52,077 nucleotides of DNA, taken from positions 1 to 52,077 of the forward strand of contig JAFGSY010000022.1 of NCBI GenBank assembly GCA_016934315.1. The letters are read 5' to 3'. The DNA comes from Candidatus Anaeroferrophillus wilburensis (GTDB taxonomy: Bacteria > Desulfobacterota > Anaeroferrophillalia > Anaeroferrophillales > Anaeroferrophillaceae). Each line of letters begins with the position of its first letter. Within the stretch, counting starts at the first letter, position 1. This document shows, in pieces, positions 6,368 through 14,964 of this stretch. The notes beneath the pieces were generated by a model that saw only the letters and a program-made list of their open reading frames with translations, was not told the DNA's origin and ran no database searches. The position numbers and the translations under genes are program-made.

Positions 6368-9019
6368 TCAGTCCAGCACCAGTTGGATGCGGGCCACATC
6401 CTCTTCATATTCAACCACCCGGAAACCAAATTTCTTGATAAATTTCATCATCTGCAGATTGTTCATCAACACCAGGCCGTAAATCCTTTTAATCTGCCGA
6501 TCCCGGGCAATAACCAGCAGTTTATCCATCAACAGGGAGCCTACACCGCTGTTCTGCCAGTCATCGGCGACCACAATGGCAAATTCATACTCGTCATTGT
6601 GGGGGTAGTAGACCAGCCGATTGGTACCGATGCTCAGTTCGCGCTCCCCCTGCCTTATTTTAGCGACAATGGCAATTTCACGGTCGTAGTCAATCTGGGT
6701 AAAACGGACCATCTGCGCATCACCAATATGCTTTTCATGGCTGAAGAACCGGTTGTATCGCGTCTGATGGGAAAATGAATCGATCATGGCATAGTGGGCC
6801 TCGGCATCTTCCGGCTTGATGGGCCGGATGAGAACCTCGGTACCGTCTCTCAGGCTTTCCGTAAACTCGTACTGGTTGGGATAGGGGGTGGTGGCCAGAT
6901 GGTTGGGCGAGATAACACCCCGGTCCTTAAGAACAATTTTGGCGTCAACAATGCGGAACTGATTATTACTGATGACCAGAGGATCAACATGCAGCTCATA
7001 AATCTCGGGAAAATCAACCACCAGCTGGGAAAGCCGGACCAGTATCTCCTCCAGAACTTCCATCGTAAAAGGCCGTAGCTGCCGGCAGCGTGGCAGTGCG
7101 GTCTTTTCAATCAGCTTGCGGGCCAGAAAGCGGTTCAGCGGCGGCAGAATAACCGCCTCATCCCGCACCACTCTGGACATCAGGCCGCCCATCCCAAGAA
7201 ACAGATAGGGACCGAATTCACGGTCCGTTCCGGCCCCCATAGTAAGCTCGTAGTGGACCGGTTCGACCAGTGGCTGAACGGTAAAGCCATCGGCACCGGG
7301 TTCACCGAAAACCGCAAGCATCTTCATCCACGCCCTCTTCAGCGTTCCCCGGTTATGGATGTTGAGTATAACGCCACCGGAATCACTTTTGTGATAATAA
7401 ACCGGGTCATTATTTTTCAGCACCACCGGATAACCAAAATGATCGCCGGCCGCCAGAGCCGCCGGCAGGGTTTTAACGATATCGGTGGGATTGACCGGCA
7501 ATTCGTAGAGCTGGAGGATTTGCTTGCTTTCCGTCTCGCTGAGCAGTTGCCGCGCTTCCCCGAGCCGTGCGGCAATCAGCTCCCGGACCTCGTCATGATG
7601 GTAGGTCAACTCCCGGTTGAAACGGGGCGGCACCACCACCACCTTGTTCAGTTTGGCATAGTAGCGCATCCCGTAATAGTAGGAATTGGTTGCCTCTTCA
7701 ACGCTGAAATGGATGCTGGTGCCGCGATTCTCCAGTTCCGCCACCCGCCGGGCATAGACCTCCCGGTTACCTAACAGGATGTAGAGCATCTTAACCCGGC
7801 ATTCCTCAGCCAGGCAGCGAACGGCAGCAATAATCTTTTCCGGCTGCAGAAAACCGCTGAGCACCATGATCACCATCAGGGTGTCAAACTCCCGCGATTC
7901 AAGGCACAGTCGGATGACCTTGATAAAGCGCTGGTTGTCGGCATCGCTGGCGATGCAGACGGGATTCAAGGTACCCGAATAGGGGGCGATATATTCCCGC
8001 ATACGGTCACCCAGGGCGGCGGACAGGGAATGTATCTGCACCTGCCGGCTGGCCAAGTTGTCCACCGCCATCACCCCGACACCACCGGAATTGGTAATAA
8101 TGCCCAGTTGTTCACCGGCAAGCACCGCCTGCGGCACCAGGGCAACCCCGGCCGCCAGCAAGTCGGAAATACTCTCCACCCTGATGATGCCGGCCCGCCG
8201 CAGGGCCGTGTCATAGACCCGGTCCTCGCCGGCGAAACGCCCGGTATGCTTCTTGATGATTGCCTGGCTCAGGGCGGTTTTCCCGCCTTTAACGGCAACA
8301 ATCGGTTTCACCCGGGCCACCGAACGGCAGGCGCTGAGAAATTTCTTAACGTTCTTCAGATTTTCGATGTAGAGCAGAATGCAGCGGACATTGTATTCCC
8401 ATCCCAGGTAGTCAATCATATCCCCAAAATCAACGTCCACCAGTGATCCCAGACTGACCACATGGCTGAAACCGACCTTTTTTTCCCTGGCCATATCGAG
8501 GATGGAGGAAATGACCGCGCCACTCTGGGAAATGAGGGCAATCTTGCCGTCGTCAGGGGCAGTTTCAAAAAACGAAGTATTGAACTGCCGGCCGGGAACG
8601 ATCAAACCGAAGGAATTGAAGCCGAGAAGACGAATATTCTGGCGCTGGGCAGCGTTGGTAATCAGCTGTTCATACTGTTCATCCTCAACCGCCAAGCCGC
8701 CCCGGGCAATGACGATGTTCTTTACCCTGGCATGCCGGCAATCATCGAGCAGTGCGGGAATCTCGGACAGCGGCAGGGAGGCGATCAGCAGATCGATGGC
8801 ATCCGGCACCGCCGCAATGGCCGGGTAGCACTGCCCGCCGGCCGTGAACGGGCAGTCAGGATTATCACAGCCACTCATGTTGATGAGCAGGGTCCGGCCC
8901 ACCCGGGAATCACGCAGGTTCCGGTAAACAACCTGTTCCTTGCACGAGCGGCAGTCGAAGTGACCGATCAAACCGATGGTCCGGGGGGCAAACAAATGGT
9001 CAAGATTATAGATTCCCAT
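6368..9019 (-). CDS. ADP-forming acyl-CoA synthetase / GNAT acetyltransferase fusion (Pat-like)
   Basis: An 883-residue fusion of an acetyl-CoA-synthetase (ADP-forming) core and a C-terminal GNAT domain, the architecture of protein lysine acetyltransferase Pat/YfiQ. Order: CoA-binding Rossmann domain (about 1-130), succinyl-CoA-ligase-like domains (to about 450), ATP-grasp-like domain (about 480-700, YPVVLKN), GNAT (about 720-883, acetyl-CoA loop QNSGVGSLL). H259 in the KKHTGRFAG motif sits where true ADP-forming synthetases carry their phospho-histidine. The N-terminal domain contains an unusual group of cysteines (C23, C26, C51, C56, C64). Likely role: acetyl-CoA-responsive protein acylation, with residual synthetase activity possible. 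GAGGGGG upstream supports the ATG. Confidence 0.85.
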   Translation of the reverse strand: MGIYNLDHLFAPRTIGLIGHFDCRSCKEQVVYRNLRDSRVGRTLLINMSGCDNPDCPFTAGGQCYPAIAAVPDAIDLLIASLPLSEIPALLDDCRHARVKNIVIARGGLAVEDEQYEQLITNAAQRQNIRLLGFNSFGLIVPGRQFNTSFFETAPDDGKIALISQSGAVISSILDMAREKKVGFSHVVSLGSLVDVDFGDMIDYLGWEYNVRCILLYIENLKNVKKFLSACRSVARVKPIVAVKGGKTALSQAIIKKHTGRFAGEDRVYDTALRRAGIIRVESISDLLAAGVALVPQAVLAGEQLGIITNSGGVGVMAVDNLASRQVQIHSLSAALGDRMREYIAPYSGTLNPVCIASDADNQRFIKVIRLCLESREFDTLMVIMVLSGFLQPEKIIAAVRCLAEECRVKMLYILLGNREVYARRVAELENRGTSIHFSVEEATNSYYYGMRYYAKLNKVVVVPPRFNRELTYHHDEVRELIAARLGEARQLLSETESKQILQLYELPVNPTDIVKTLPAALAAGDHFGYPVVLKNNDPVYYHKSDSGGVILNIHNRGTLKRAWMKMLAVFGEPGADGFTVQPLVEPVHYELTMGAGTDREFGPYLFLGMGGLMSRVVRDEAVILPPLNRFLARKLIEKTALPRCRQLRPFTMEVLEEILVRLSQLVVDFPEIYELHVDPLVISNNQFRIVDAKIVLKDRGVISPNHLATTPYPNQYEFTESLRDGTEVLIRPIKPEDAEAHYAMIDSFSHQTRYNRFFSHEKHIGDAQMVRFTQIDYDREIAIVAKIRQGERELSIGTNRLVYYPHNDEYEFAIVVADDWQNSGVGSLLMDKLLVIARDRQIKRIYGLVLMNNLQMMKFIKKFGFRVVEYEEDVARIQLVLD

Positions 9020-9093
9020 CCGCGCCCCCTCTCTTCAGCTGACCGGCCAACCGGTTTTCCTCTCCATCCTGTATGAACATCGTTGCCATACAG

Positions 9094-10359
9094 TTACCTG
9101 ACTGTCGGAATATCAGACCAGCGACTGGTATAGGCCGGCGACCGGTGGTCGGCCGTCAGCCGCCATGGTGAATCCAGACCTTCGGCGGCAAAGGTGACCG
9201 TGCCGCTGCCCAGTCGGGCATTGATGCCATCCACAGCCTGCATCAGCAACCCCTCCCGCTGCCGGTCATACCGGTCAACCATCGACGGCTGCACCTGGCC
9301 GGCAGGAACCAGGCCGGCCAGGATAACGCCGGCTTTTTTATAACGGCAGCCGGGGCGGAAAATCGCCTCAATGCCGGTCATGGCATACCCTAACAGCTCA
9401 CGGGTTGAGCTGCTGGCCACCGGCAGTTCCACCACCCGGGAATCATCATACCGGTTTTCCGGCACAAAGCGACTGGTCTGCAGAAACACCATCAGCACCG
9501 AAGCGGCCAGCTCCCGGGATCTGATTTTTTCCACCGCCCGGGCAAGATAGGCAGCCACCGCTTCCTGCATGGCGGCCAGGGTTTCCACCGGCTCCCGGAA
9601 CGACCGGGAGCAGCGGACGCTTTTCGGCGACAACGGGCACTGTTCCACCCCCAGGCAGGCAATGCCCCGCAGTTCCAGCACCAGCCGCTGGCCGATCACC
9701 CCGAGCTTCTGCCGCAGCCACTGGTCATCACAGTCATGCAGCTGGAGAGCGGTTTCAATCCCCCAGCTGCGCAGTTTGACCGCCGTCCGCCGGCCAACCC
9801 CCCAGACATCGGCCACCCCGGTCATAGCCAACGCCTGCGGCCGGTGCATCGATGCGGTAAGGTCAACCACGCCGCCGGCTTTTACCGACTTTTTTGCCAG
9901 TCGGCTGGCAATTTTGGCCAGGGTTTTGGTCTCGGCAACCCCCACCGAAACAGGAATGCCAAGCCCCCGGCGAACCGCGGCGATCAAGCCTTCCGCCTGT
10001 TGCCGGCGGCGCTCGGGAGAAAGGCCGGTAAAGCTTAAAAAGGCTTCATCAATGGAATAAATTTCCAGCTCCGGGGTAAAACCGGCCAGGATGGCCATCA
10101 CTCGACGGGACATATCGCCATATAGGGTATAATTGGAGGAAAAAACGGCAACCTGATGCCGCTCAAGGAGGGACCGAGCCTGGAAACAAGGCTGGCCCAT
10201 TGTTATGCCCAGCTGTTTGGCCTCATTGGAGCGGGCAATGATACAGCCGTCGTTGTTGGAAAGGACCACCACCGGACGGTTTTTCAGGGCCGGGTTGAAC
10301 ACCCGCTCGCAGGAAACGTAGAAGTTGTTGCAATCAACGAGAGCAAAAACCCTGGGCAT
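9094..10359 (-). CDS. umuC: UmuC, catalytic subunit of translesion DNA polymerase V
   Basis: Y-family polymerase that copies past DNA lesions when partnered with processed UmuD. Key motifs are the N-terminal DCNNFYVSCE with the first catalytic Asp, SIDEAFL with the second acidic pair, and helix-hairpin-helix motifs near MTGVADVWGVG and GIETALQL. Translation from ATG 10359 gives 421 residues starting MPRVFALVDCNNFY, the usual UmuC N-terminus; the longer frame back to 10398 adds 13 residues with no family support. umuD lies upstream on the same strand, but the 198-nt gap is filled by a structured repeat, unlike the tight umuDC operon of enterics. Confidence 0.92.
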   Translation of the reverse strand: MPRVFALVDCNNFYVSCERVFNPALKNRPVVVLSNNDGCIIARSNEAKQLGITMGQPCFQARSLLERHQVAVFSSNYTLYGDMSRRVMAILAGFTPELEIYSIDEAFLSFTGLSPERRRQQAEGLIAAVRRGLGIPVSVGVAETKTLAKIASRLAKKSVKAGGVVDLTASMHRPQALAMTGVADVWGVGRRTAVKLRSWGIETALQLHDCDDQWLRQKLGVIGQRLVLELRGIACLGVEQCPLSPKSVRCSRSFREPVETLAAMQEAVAAYLARAVEKIRSRELAASVLMVFLQTSRFVPENRYDDSRVVELPVASSSTRELLGYAMTGIEAIFRPGCRYKKAGVILAGLVPAGQVQPSMVDRYDRQREGLLMQAVDGINARLGSGTVTFAAEGLDSPWRLTADHRSPAYTSRWSDIPTVR

Positions 10360-10401
10360 GAGAGATACACCTACATGTATTCTTCCCGCGGTTACCAAGC
10401 T

Positions 10402-10518
10402 GCCAGGACAAGGTTTCCGCTTATTCTCCCCGGCAGTCCATGGCTGGCTCCGAGCTGTCCGCCGCCAATCACCATCCGGGTGATTCGTCCGGTGCCCAAA
10501 ACCACTTGCAACCCTGGC
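10402..10518. repeat. structured repeat, copy A, between umuD and umuC
   Basis: Divergent copy of the element also found at 11096-11233. Outer arms GCCAGG (10402-10407) and CCTGGC (10513-10518) pair. Inside is the hairpin AATCACC-ATCCG-GGTGATT (10467-10485), extended in copy B. Shared blocks include ATCACCATCCGGGTGATTCG, GTCCGG and CTTGCAACCC. On the minus strand the element lies in the umuD-umuC transcript. No coding function is credible. Confidence 0.75.
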
Positions 10519-10557
10519 CTGACAGTTTCAGACAGTTGCCATCGTTTTCAGGGTGGA

Positions 10558-11034
10558 TTAGAGCGAATGGATGACGTAGGTAACCACGCCCCACAGTTCA
10601 AAGTCCATCTCTTCCCGCACTTCGATGGGTTCATACGCCGGGTTTTCCGGCAGCAGAAAGAGCCGTTCCCCCATGGTCCGGGCCCGTTTCACCAGCAGTT
10701 CTCCATTGATGACGGCAATCACCACCCGACCGTCAGCAGCTTCCAGGGAACGGTCAACCAGCAAGAGGTCGCCATCATGGATACCCGCCTCAATCATCGA
10801 ATCACCGGCCACCCGGACAAAAAAGGTCGCCGCCGGATGCTTGATCAGGTACTGATTGAGATCAAGAGCCCCCTCAAGGTAGTCATCGGCCGGCGAAGGA
10901 AAGCCGGCGGACACCGAGGCCACCGCCAGCGGCAGACGGCAGACCGGCGCCTGTAGGTCTGTGGCAAACAGCTCAACCACCCGCACAGGTGCCACATGAT
11001 TATGGCCAGGAATACTCCGGGTTTGCATGCTCAT
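10558..11034 (-). CDS. umuD: UmuD, self-cleaving S24 peptidase partner of UmuC
   Basis: LexA-like serine protease that, on RecA stimulation, cleaves itself and then activates UmuC. The catalytic Ser is S79 in GDSM and the general-base Lys is K116 in ELLVKR; the cleavage site is most likely A43-G44 in SVSAGF. From ATG 11034 the protein is 158 residues; other possible starts are TTG 11043 and ATG 11028, and none has a strong ribosome-binding site. There is no DNA-binding domain, which separates it from LexA. Upstream lie three tandem 9-nt units and a structured repeat. I could not identify an SOS box with confidence. Confidence 0.9.
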   Translation of the reverse strand: MSMQTRSIPGHNHVAPVRVVELFATDLQAPVCRLPLAVASVSAGFPSPADDYLEGALDLNQYLIKHPAATFFVRVAGDSMIEAGIHDGDLLLVDRSLEAADGRVVIAVINGELLVKRARTMGERLFLLPENPAYEPIEVREEMDFELWGVVTYVIHSL

Positions 11035-11066
11035 GATTCGCAACCAATGAAAAAATGATTTCCCCT

Positions 11067-11093
11067 CTTGAACGACTTGAACGACGTTAACGA
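11067..11093. repeat. three tandem 9-nt units upstream of umuD
   Basis: CTTGAACGA (11067-11075), CTTGAACGA (11076-11084) and CGTTAACGA (11085-11093) lie head to tail immediately before the structured repeat. They sit in the umuD upstream region, so they could be regulator half-sites, but no known LexA box of this lineage is matched exactly. Confidence 0.6.
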
Positions 11094-11095
11094 CA

Positions 11096-11233
11096 GAAAG
11101 CTATCAGCCTCCGGTTTGCCGCTCATTCTCGCCGCCCATCCGTGGGCGGCTCCGAGGCGCCCACCGCGAATCACCATCCGGGTGATTCGTCCGGCGGCCA
11201 AAACCGCTTGCAACCCGGAAACCGACAGCTTTC
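11096..11233. repeat. structured repeat, copy B, upstream of umuD
   Basis: A 138-bp element closed by GAAAGCTATC (11096-11105) and GACAGCTTTC (11224-11233). It holds two perfect inner hairpins: GCCGCCCA-TCCG-TGGGCGGC (11131-11150) and CGAATCACC-ATCCG-GGTGATTCG (11167-11189). A further stem pairs the GGTTTGCC region (11113-11120) with the sequence around 11210-11219. Copy A at 10402-10518 shares the core. The compensated stems suggest selection for folding as RNA or single-stranded DNA. Confidence 0.8.
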
Positions 11234-11273
11234 TGGACATCCTGCTCACCATGGCCGAAAAACCCCGGGGACC

Positions 11274-12116
11274 TTACGTCTGCGTAATTCGGTGGCCGAA
11301 TGGCATAATCCGCACCGCGTTATGATAGCAGATCTGCGCCAGCGCCGGCCGGCTCAGGCCAAGCTGCTCCATCTTTTCGACGTTGCGGCGCAGACCGGGC
11401 ACCCCGGGAAAGTCGGAGCCGAAGAGAAACTTGTCCGCCAGCCGCTCCATCTTTGGATAGTAGGTCAGCAGGTTCTGGGGCGGCAGGCCGGAGATATCAA
11501 TATGGACGTTTGCATGGCGGATGAGCATAAACTCCGCCAACTGGTACCAGAACCCCCGGCCGCCGTGGCAGAGAATCATGGTCAGATCGGAAAAATCGGC
11601 CGCCACCTCATCATAAAGATAGGGATCGGCATGCTTCAGCTTGGTCTTGGGAAACACCGAGGTCCCGGCATGGAACATCACCGGCAGACTTCTTGCCACG
11701 CACAGCTCATAGAGGGGATAGAGCCGCCGATCATTGACCGGAAAGAGGCCGTGAACCCCATGGATTTTCAGGCCCTGTACCCCCAAGGCCAGCTGCCGTT
11801 CAAACTCAGCCACCACATCGTCATGGACCAGCGGATTGACCGCCCCAAAAGGCAGATACTGGGGAAACCGGCTGCTAATCGCAAAGGTGCCCTCCACCGG
11901 CAGCACACCGGCAGTCTCGGGGGAATACTCAGGAAGCAGGACGCCGCCGACAATACCCTCGGCCGCCAGCACCCGGTGATACTGCTCCGGCACCAGCACC
12001 CCGTCGTCATTGTAGATCTGCTGCCGGTAGGGCCCGGTATTCATCCACAGATGCACCGCTGCCGGACTCCACTCAAACACATGTCCCACATGAAGGTGAA
12101 TATCGATAATATCCAT
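11274..12116 (-). CDS. amidohydrolase-2 family metal-dependent hydrolase
   Basis: A 280-residue TIM-barrel hydrolase related to ACMSD and other amidohydrolase-2 enzymes. Metal-binding signatures are visible: HLH near residue 7 (MDIIDIHLHVG), MFHAG near residue 150, LCHGG near residue 180 and GSDFPG near residue 235. The substrate cannot be read from sequence; members decarboxylate or hydrolyse small cyclic or carboxylated compounds. It stands alone on the minus strand; the following structured repeat separates it from umuD. GC content and codon use look like those of the left flank, not of the catabolic block to the right. Confidence 0.82.
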   Translation of the reverse strand: MDIIDIHLHVGHVFEWSPAAVHLWMNTGPYRQQIYNDDGVLVPEQYHRVLAAEGIVGGVLLPEYSPETAGVLPVEGTFAISSRFPQYLPFGAVNPLVHDDVVAEFERQLALGVQGLKIHGVHGLFPVNDRRLYPLYELCVARSLPVMFHAGTSVFPKTKLKHADPYLYDEVAADFSDLTMILCHGGRGFWYQLAEFMLIRHANVHIDISGLPPQNLLTYYPKMERLADKFLFGSDFPGVPGLRRNVEKMEQLGLSRPALAQICYHNAVRIMPFGHRITQT

Positions 12117-12429
12117 ACCCCAAACCTACCCCATTGCCCCTGGGAGCGCAACTTTTTTCTCCATCGCCAGCTTCCGACAATACTCTTTTGAGTTATTTGG
12201 TTATTGCGTGTTAATCCCTCAACTGAGGCCTGACATATCAACAGTTCCCTAGAAATCATGAACTTTCGAATATCACGGATTCTCAGATCGACAGAGCAAT
12301 GATGTTTTTAAGGCATCGGCTAAGAAAACCTCTGGACTAAAAAACACCATATGAAGTATCCTTTGACATCAAACATAGTTAACCGCTGCATTTACCTATT
12401 GAAAGCCACTATCTATCAAGGAGAAACCG
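12117..12429 (+). promoter_or_regulatory. divergent intergenic region before the catabolic block
   Basis: 313 nt separating the amidohydrolase (minus) from the CoA-transferase (plus), so it should hold two promoters. It is clearly AT-rich from about 12130 onward. A TTGACA occurs at 12362-12367 on plus but has no good -10 at the usual spacing. The ribosome-binding site of the CoA-transferase, AAGGAG, lies just before 12430. No gene or strong hairpin is seen. Confidence 0.4.
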
Positions 12430-13578
12430 ATGTCAAAAGCTGGTGCCCTTCATGGCATAACCGTCATTGATCTGTCTCGTCTTCTACCCGGCCCTTATTG
12501 CTCGATGGTTCTGGCTGATCATGGAGCCCGGGTTATTGCCATCGAAGATAAGCGTTTTTTAGCGGACGACCTTTTTTTCAACCTCATCAACAGAAATAAA
12601 GAGCATATGGCGTTGAATCTGAAGACTGACGAGGGCAAAGAGATATTCTTTCGTTTGGTCAAAAGCGCCGACGTCGTCATGGAAGGTTTCCGCCCAGGGG
12701 TCGTTGACCGGCTGGGGGTCGGCTACCAGGAGGTTCGCGACATCAACCCGGGCATCATCTACTGTTCCATCACCGGTTATGGTCAAGACGGTCCATTTCG
12801 CGACCGGGTCGGCCACGATGCAAACTATTTAAGTTATGCCGGCGTTCTGGATCTCATCGGTGAGTCTGGTCATCCCCCATCTATTCCCGGTGTGCCCATT
12901 GCCGACATTGCCGGCGGCGGCATGAACGCGGCCATAGGAATTCTTCTGGCCCTGTTCGCACGGGAAAAAACCGGCAAAGGACAATACATCGACATTTCCA
13001 TGACCGACGGCATGGCAGGTTTTCTTCCCACTTCATTGTTTTTCCAGCAGCGCACCGGCCAGGAACCCAGGCGTGCCGATGAGCTGCTGTCCCACCGCTA
13101 CGCCTGCTACAACACCTATGAAACGGCCGACGGCAGATACCTGAGCATTGGCGCGGTTGAAAACCGCTTCTGGGCGCAGCTCTGCGATCTTCTCGACGTG
13201 CCGGAATATGCTCTGCTGCAATATGACGACTCGCGGCGCAAGGAAATAATTGCGGCAATGCGCACAACATTTAAACAAAAAACCCTGGATGAATGGGATG
13301 CGGTTCTGGCCGATCATGATATCTGCTGGGGGCGTGTCCAGTCATTGTCAGAAGTGATGGCAGACCCCCTGTTTCGCCAGCGGGAAATGGTTGTTGACGT
13401 TAAAGGGAAGGATGGAAGCATGTCAAAGACGTTGGGAGTTCCGGTGAAACTGAGTGAAACGCCCGGCTCAGTCCGCACCCCGCCGGTTGACTTTGGTGAA
13501 AGCACCACGGCCATCCTTGAAGAATTCGGCTATACTCAGGAAGAGATAAAGACTTTGGCAGAAAAAAAGGTACTATGA
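12430..13578 (+). CDS. CaiB/BaiF family (class III) CoA-transferase
   Basis: Transfers CoA between carboxylic acids; 382 residues, slightly shorter than the 400 typical for the family. The N-terminus LHGITVIDLSRLLPGPYCSMVLADHGA is characteristic, as is the catalytic-Asp region VPIADIAGGGMNAA. It starts with ATG after AAGGAGAAACCG. It opens the plus-strand side of the catabolic block, with an M20 amidohydrolase 135 nt downstream. Likely role: activating a carboxylic acid by CoA transfer from succinyl-CoA, acetyl-CoA or a pathway intermediate, perhaps the acid imported by the TRAP system on the other strand. Substrate unknown. Confidence 0.88.
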   Translation: MSKAGALHGITVIDLSRLLPGPYCSMVLADHGARVIAIEDKRFLADDLFFNLINRNKEHMALNLKTDEGKEIFFRLVKSADVVMEGFRPGVVDRLGVGYQEVRDINPGIIYCSITGYGQDGPFRDRVGHDANYLSYAGVLDLIGESGHPPSIPGVPIADIAGGGMNAAIGILLALFAREKTGKGQYIDISMTDGMAGFLPTSLFFQQRTGQEPRRADELLSHRYACYNTYETADGRYLSIGAVENRFWAQLCDLLDVPEYALLQYDDSRRKEIIAAMRTTFKQKTLDEWDAVLADHDICWGRVQSLSEVMADPLFRQREMVVDVKGKDGSMSKTLGVPVKLSETPGSVRTPPVDFGESTTAILEEFGYTQEEIKTLAEKKVL

Positions 13579-13713
13579 CCGCAATGTAAAGTCACTCGTT
13601 ATCGGTTTTAGGCAAATGTCCCTCTGTCATCATGGACTCAACGTTGTCAACCCATTGCGCGATTAAATGCATCAGCCGCCTGACTTCTGCCTGACGACGC
13701 AAGGAGAATTATA

Positions 13714-14940
13714 ATGAATAGTGTTGATACGAGCGTAATAGACCAAGACATAATGGATCTTTTTACAGATTTAATCAAAATGCGGAGGCACATCCATGCC
13801 CATCCTGAAGTCGGGCCAGTGCAACCAGAAACTGTTGCCTACGTCAAAGAACAATTTGACGGTATGGAACATGTCAATATTATTGAAGGTGAACCAACCG
13901 CGGGCGTGGTTGTTGATATCTCGGGCAACAGTTCCGGCCCCACAATAGCATTTCGAGCTGACATGGATGCACTTGACATCTCAGAAACTACAACCGAAAC
14001 TCATTTTCCAAATCAAATGAATTTCCGTTCCAAGTATGACAACAAGATGCATGCCTGTGGTCATGATTTGCATACGGCGATCTTAATAGGATTCGGAAAA
14101 ATCATCCACCAGCACAGGGACCGTCTTAAAGGAAAAATCAGGTTATTGTTTCAACCCGGCGAAGAAGGATATGCCGGCGGCAAGCAGATGGTAAAGGCGG
14201 GGTATCTGGATGATGTTCTTACGGTGTTTGCTCTCCACTGTTGGCCGGATCTTGCCGTTGGCCAAGTAGGTTTTCGAGATGGACCTTTTTTTGCGTCTAT
14301 AGACTACTTTACCGTTACAATCAGCGGGATAGGCGGACACGGTGCCGCACCTGAAAAAGCAAGCGATCAACTGCTGGCAATGAGTCGAATAATAAATGAT
14401 TTACAAACAATAGTTTCAAGGAGAATAAGTGGGTTAGATCATGCAGTCTTATCTGTCTGCTATGCCAATGCCGGGTCATATGACGCCCCTGCGGTTATTC
14501 CGGCCACTGCACAATTTAGAGGGAGCATCAGGGCTTTCAGCAGCGCAATTCAAGATACGGTTGAAGCCGAATTCAAGAACATTTGTCGGCATAGTGCGTC
14601 TTCGGTACACCCTGACTGCAACGTTGCTATCGAATATAAGCGGGTCTATCCACAAACAGTAAATGATAGTCGCTTAACGCGAAAAGTTGCGGAAGTTTTC
14701 TCAAGATTTATCAAAAAAGATAATTTGTTCACCGATTACAAACCAACCATGGGAGGCGAAGATTTCTCATTCATGACGGAGAAAGTGCCCGGGGTTCTTT
14801 TCTTGGTGGGCGGGAGTTTACCCGAAAATCTTTCTGATAAAACAGTTTTTTTGCACAATCCATCATTCGACGTTGATGAACGTTTAATACTTTTTGGAGT
14901 GCAAGCATTTAAAAGTTTGGCGTTTGAACTCCTTTCATAG
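13714..14940 (+). CDS. M20 family amidohydrolase/carboxypeptidase
   Basis: A 408-residue zinc-dependent hydrolase of the M20D (aminoacylase/IAA-amino-acid hydrolase) group that cleaves N-acyl amino acids or similar amides. Motifs seen: MRRHIHAHPEVG at the N-terminus, RADMDALDI, MHACGHDLHTA with metal ligands, FQPGEEGYAGGKQMV with the catalytic Glu, and MGGEDFSFM near the C-terminus. AAGGAG precedes the ATG by about 7 nt. The gene is noticeably AT-rich, more so than the CoA-transferase before it, and ends 24 nt from the convergent hydrolase gene. In this setting it could release an acid from an amide before CoA activation; that is inference. Confidence 0.88.
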   Translation: MNSVDTSVIDQDIMDLFTDLIKMRRHIHAHPEVGPVQPETVAYVKEQFDGMEHVNIIEGEPTAGVVVDISGNSSGPTIAFRADMDALDISETTTETHFPNQMNFRSKYDNKMHACGHDLHTAILIGFGKIIHQHRDRLKGKIRLLFQPGEEGYAGGKQMVKAGYLDDVLTVFALHCWPDLAVGQVGFRDGPFFASIDYFTVTISGIGGHGAAPEKASDQLLAMSRIINDLQTIVSRRISGLDHAVLSVCYANAGSYDAPAVIPATAQFRGSIRAFSSAIQDTVEAEFKNICRHSASSVHPDCNVAIEYKRVYPQTVNDSRLTRKVAEVFSRFIKKDNLFTDYKPTMGGEDFSFMTEKVPGVLFLVGGSLPENLSDKTVFLHNPSFDVDERLILFGVQAFKSLAFELLS

Positions 14941-14964
14941 ATTAATAATGTTACCAAACGCCCG

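Noticed and set aside
10402-11233. Calling the umuD-flanking repeats integron attC sites
   Set aside because: The folding is reminiscent, but the RYYYAAC and GTTRRRY core sites are not found at the expected ends and no integron integrase is in the window; kept only as an alternative.
11068-11325. Plus-strand frame across structured repeat B, with a protein-like ITIRVIRP stretch also seen in copy A
   Set aside because: The similarity between the two translations comes from the DNA repeat, and the hairpins explain the conservation better than coding does.
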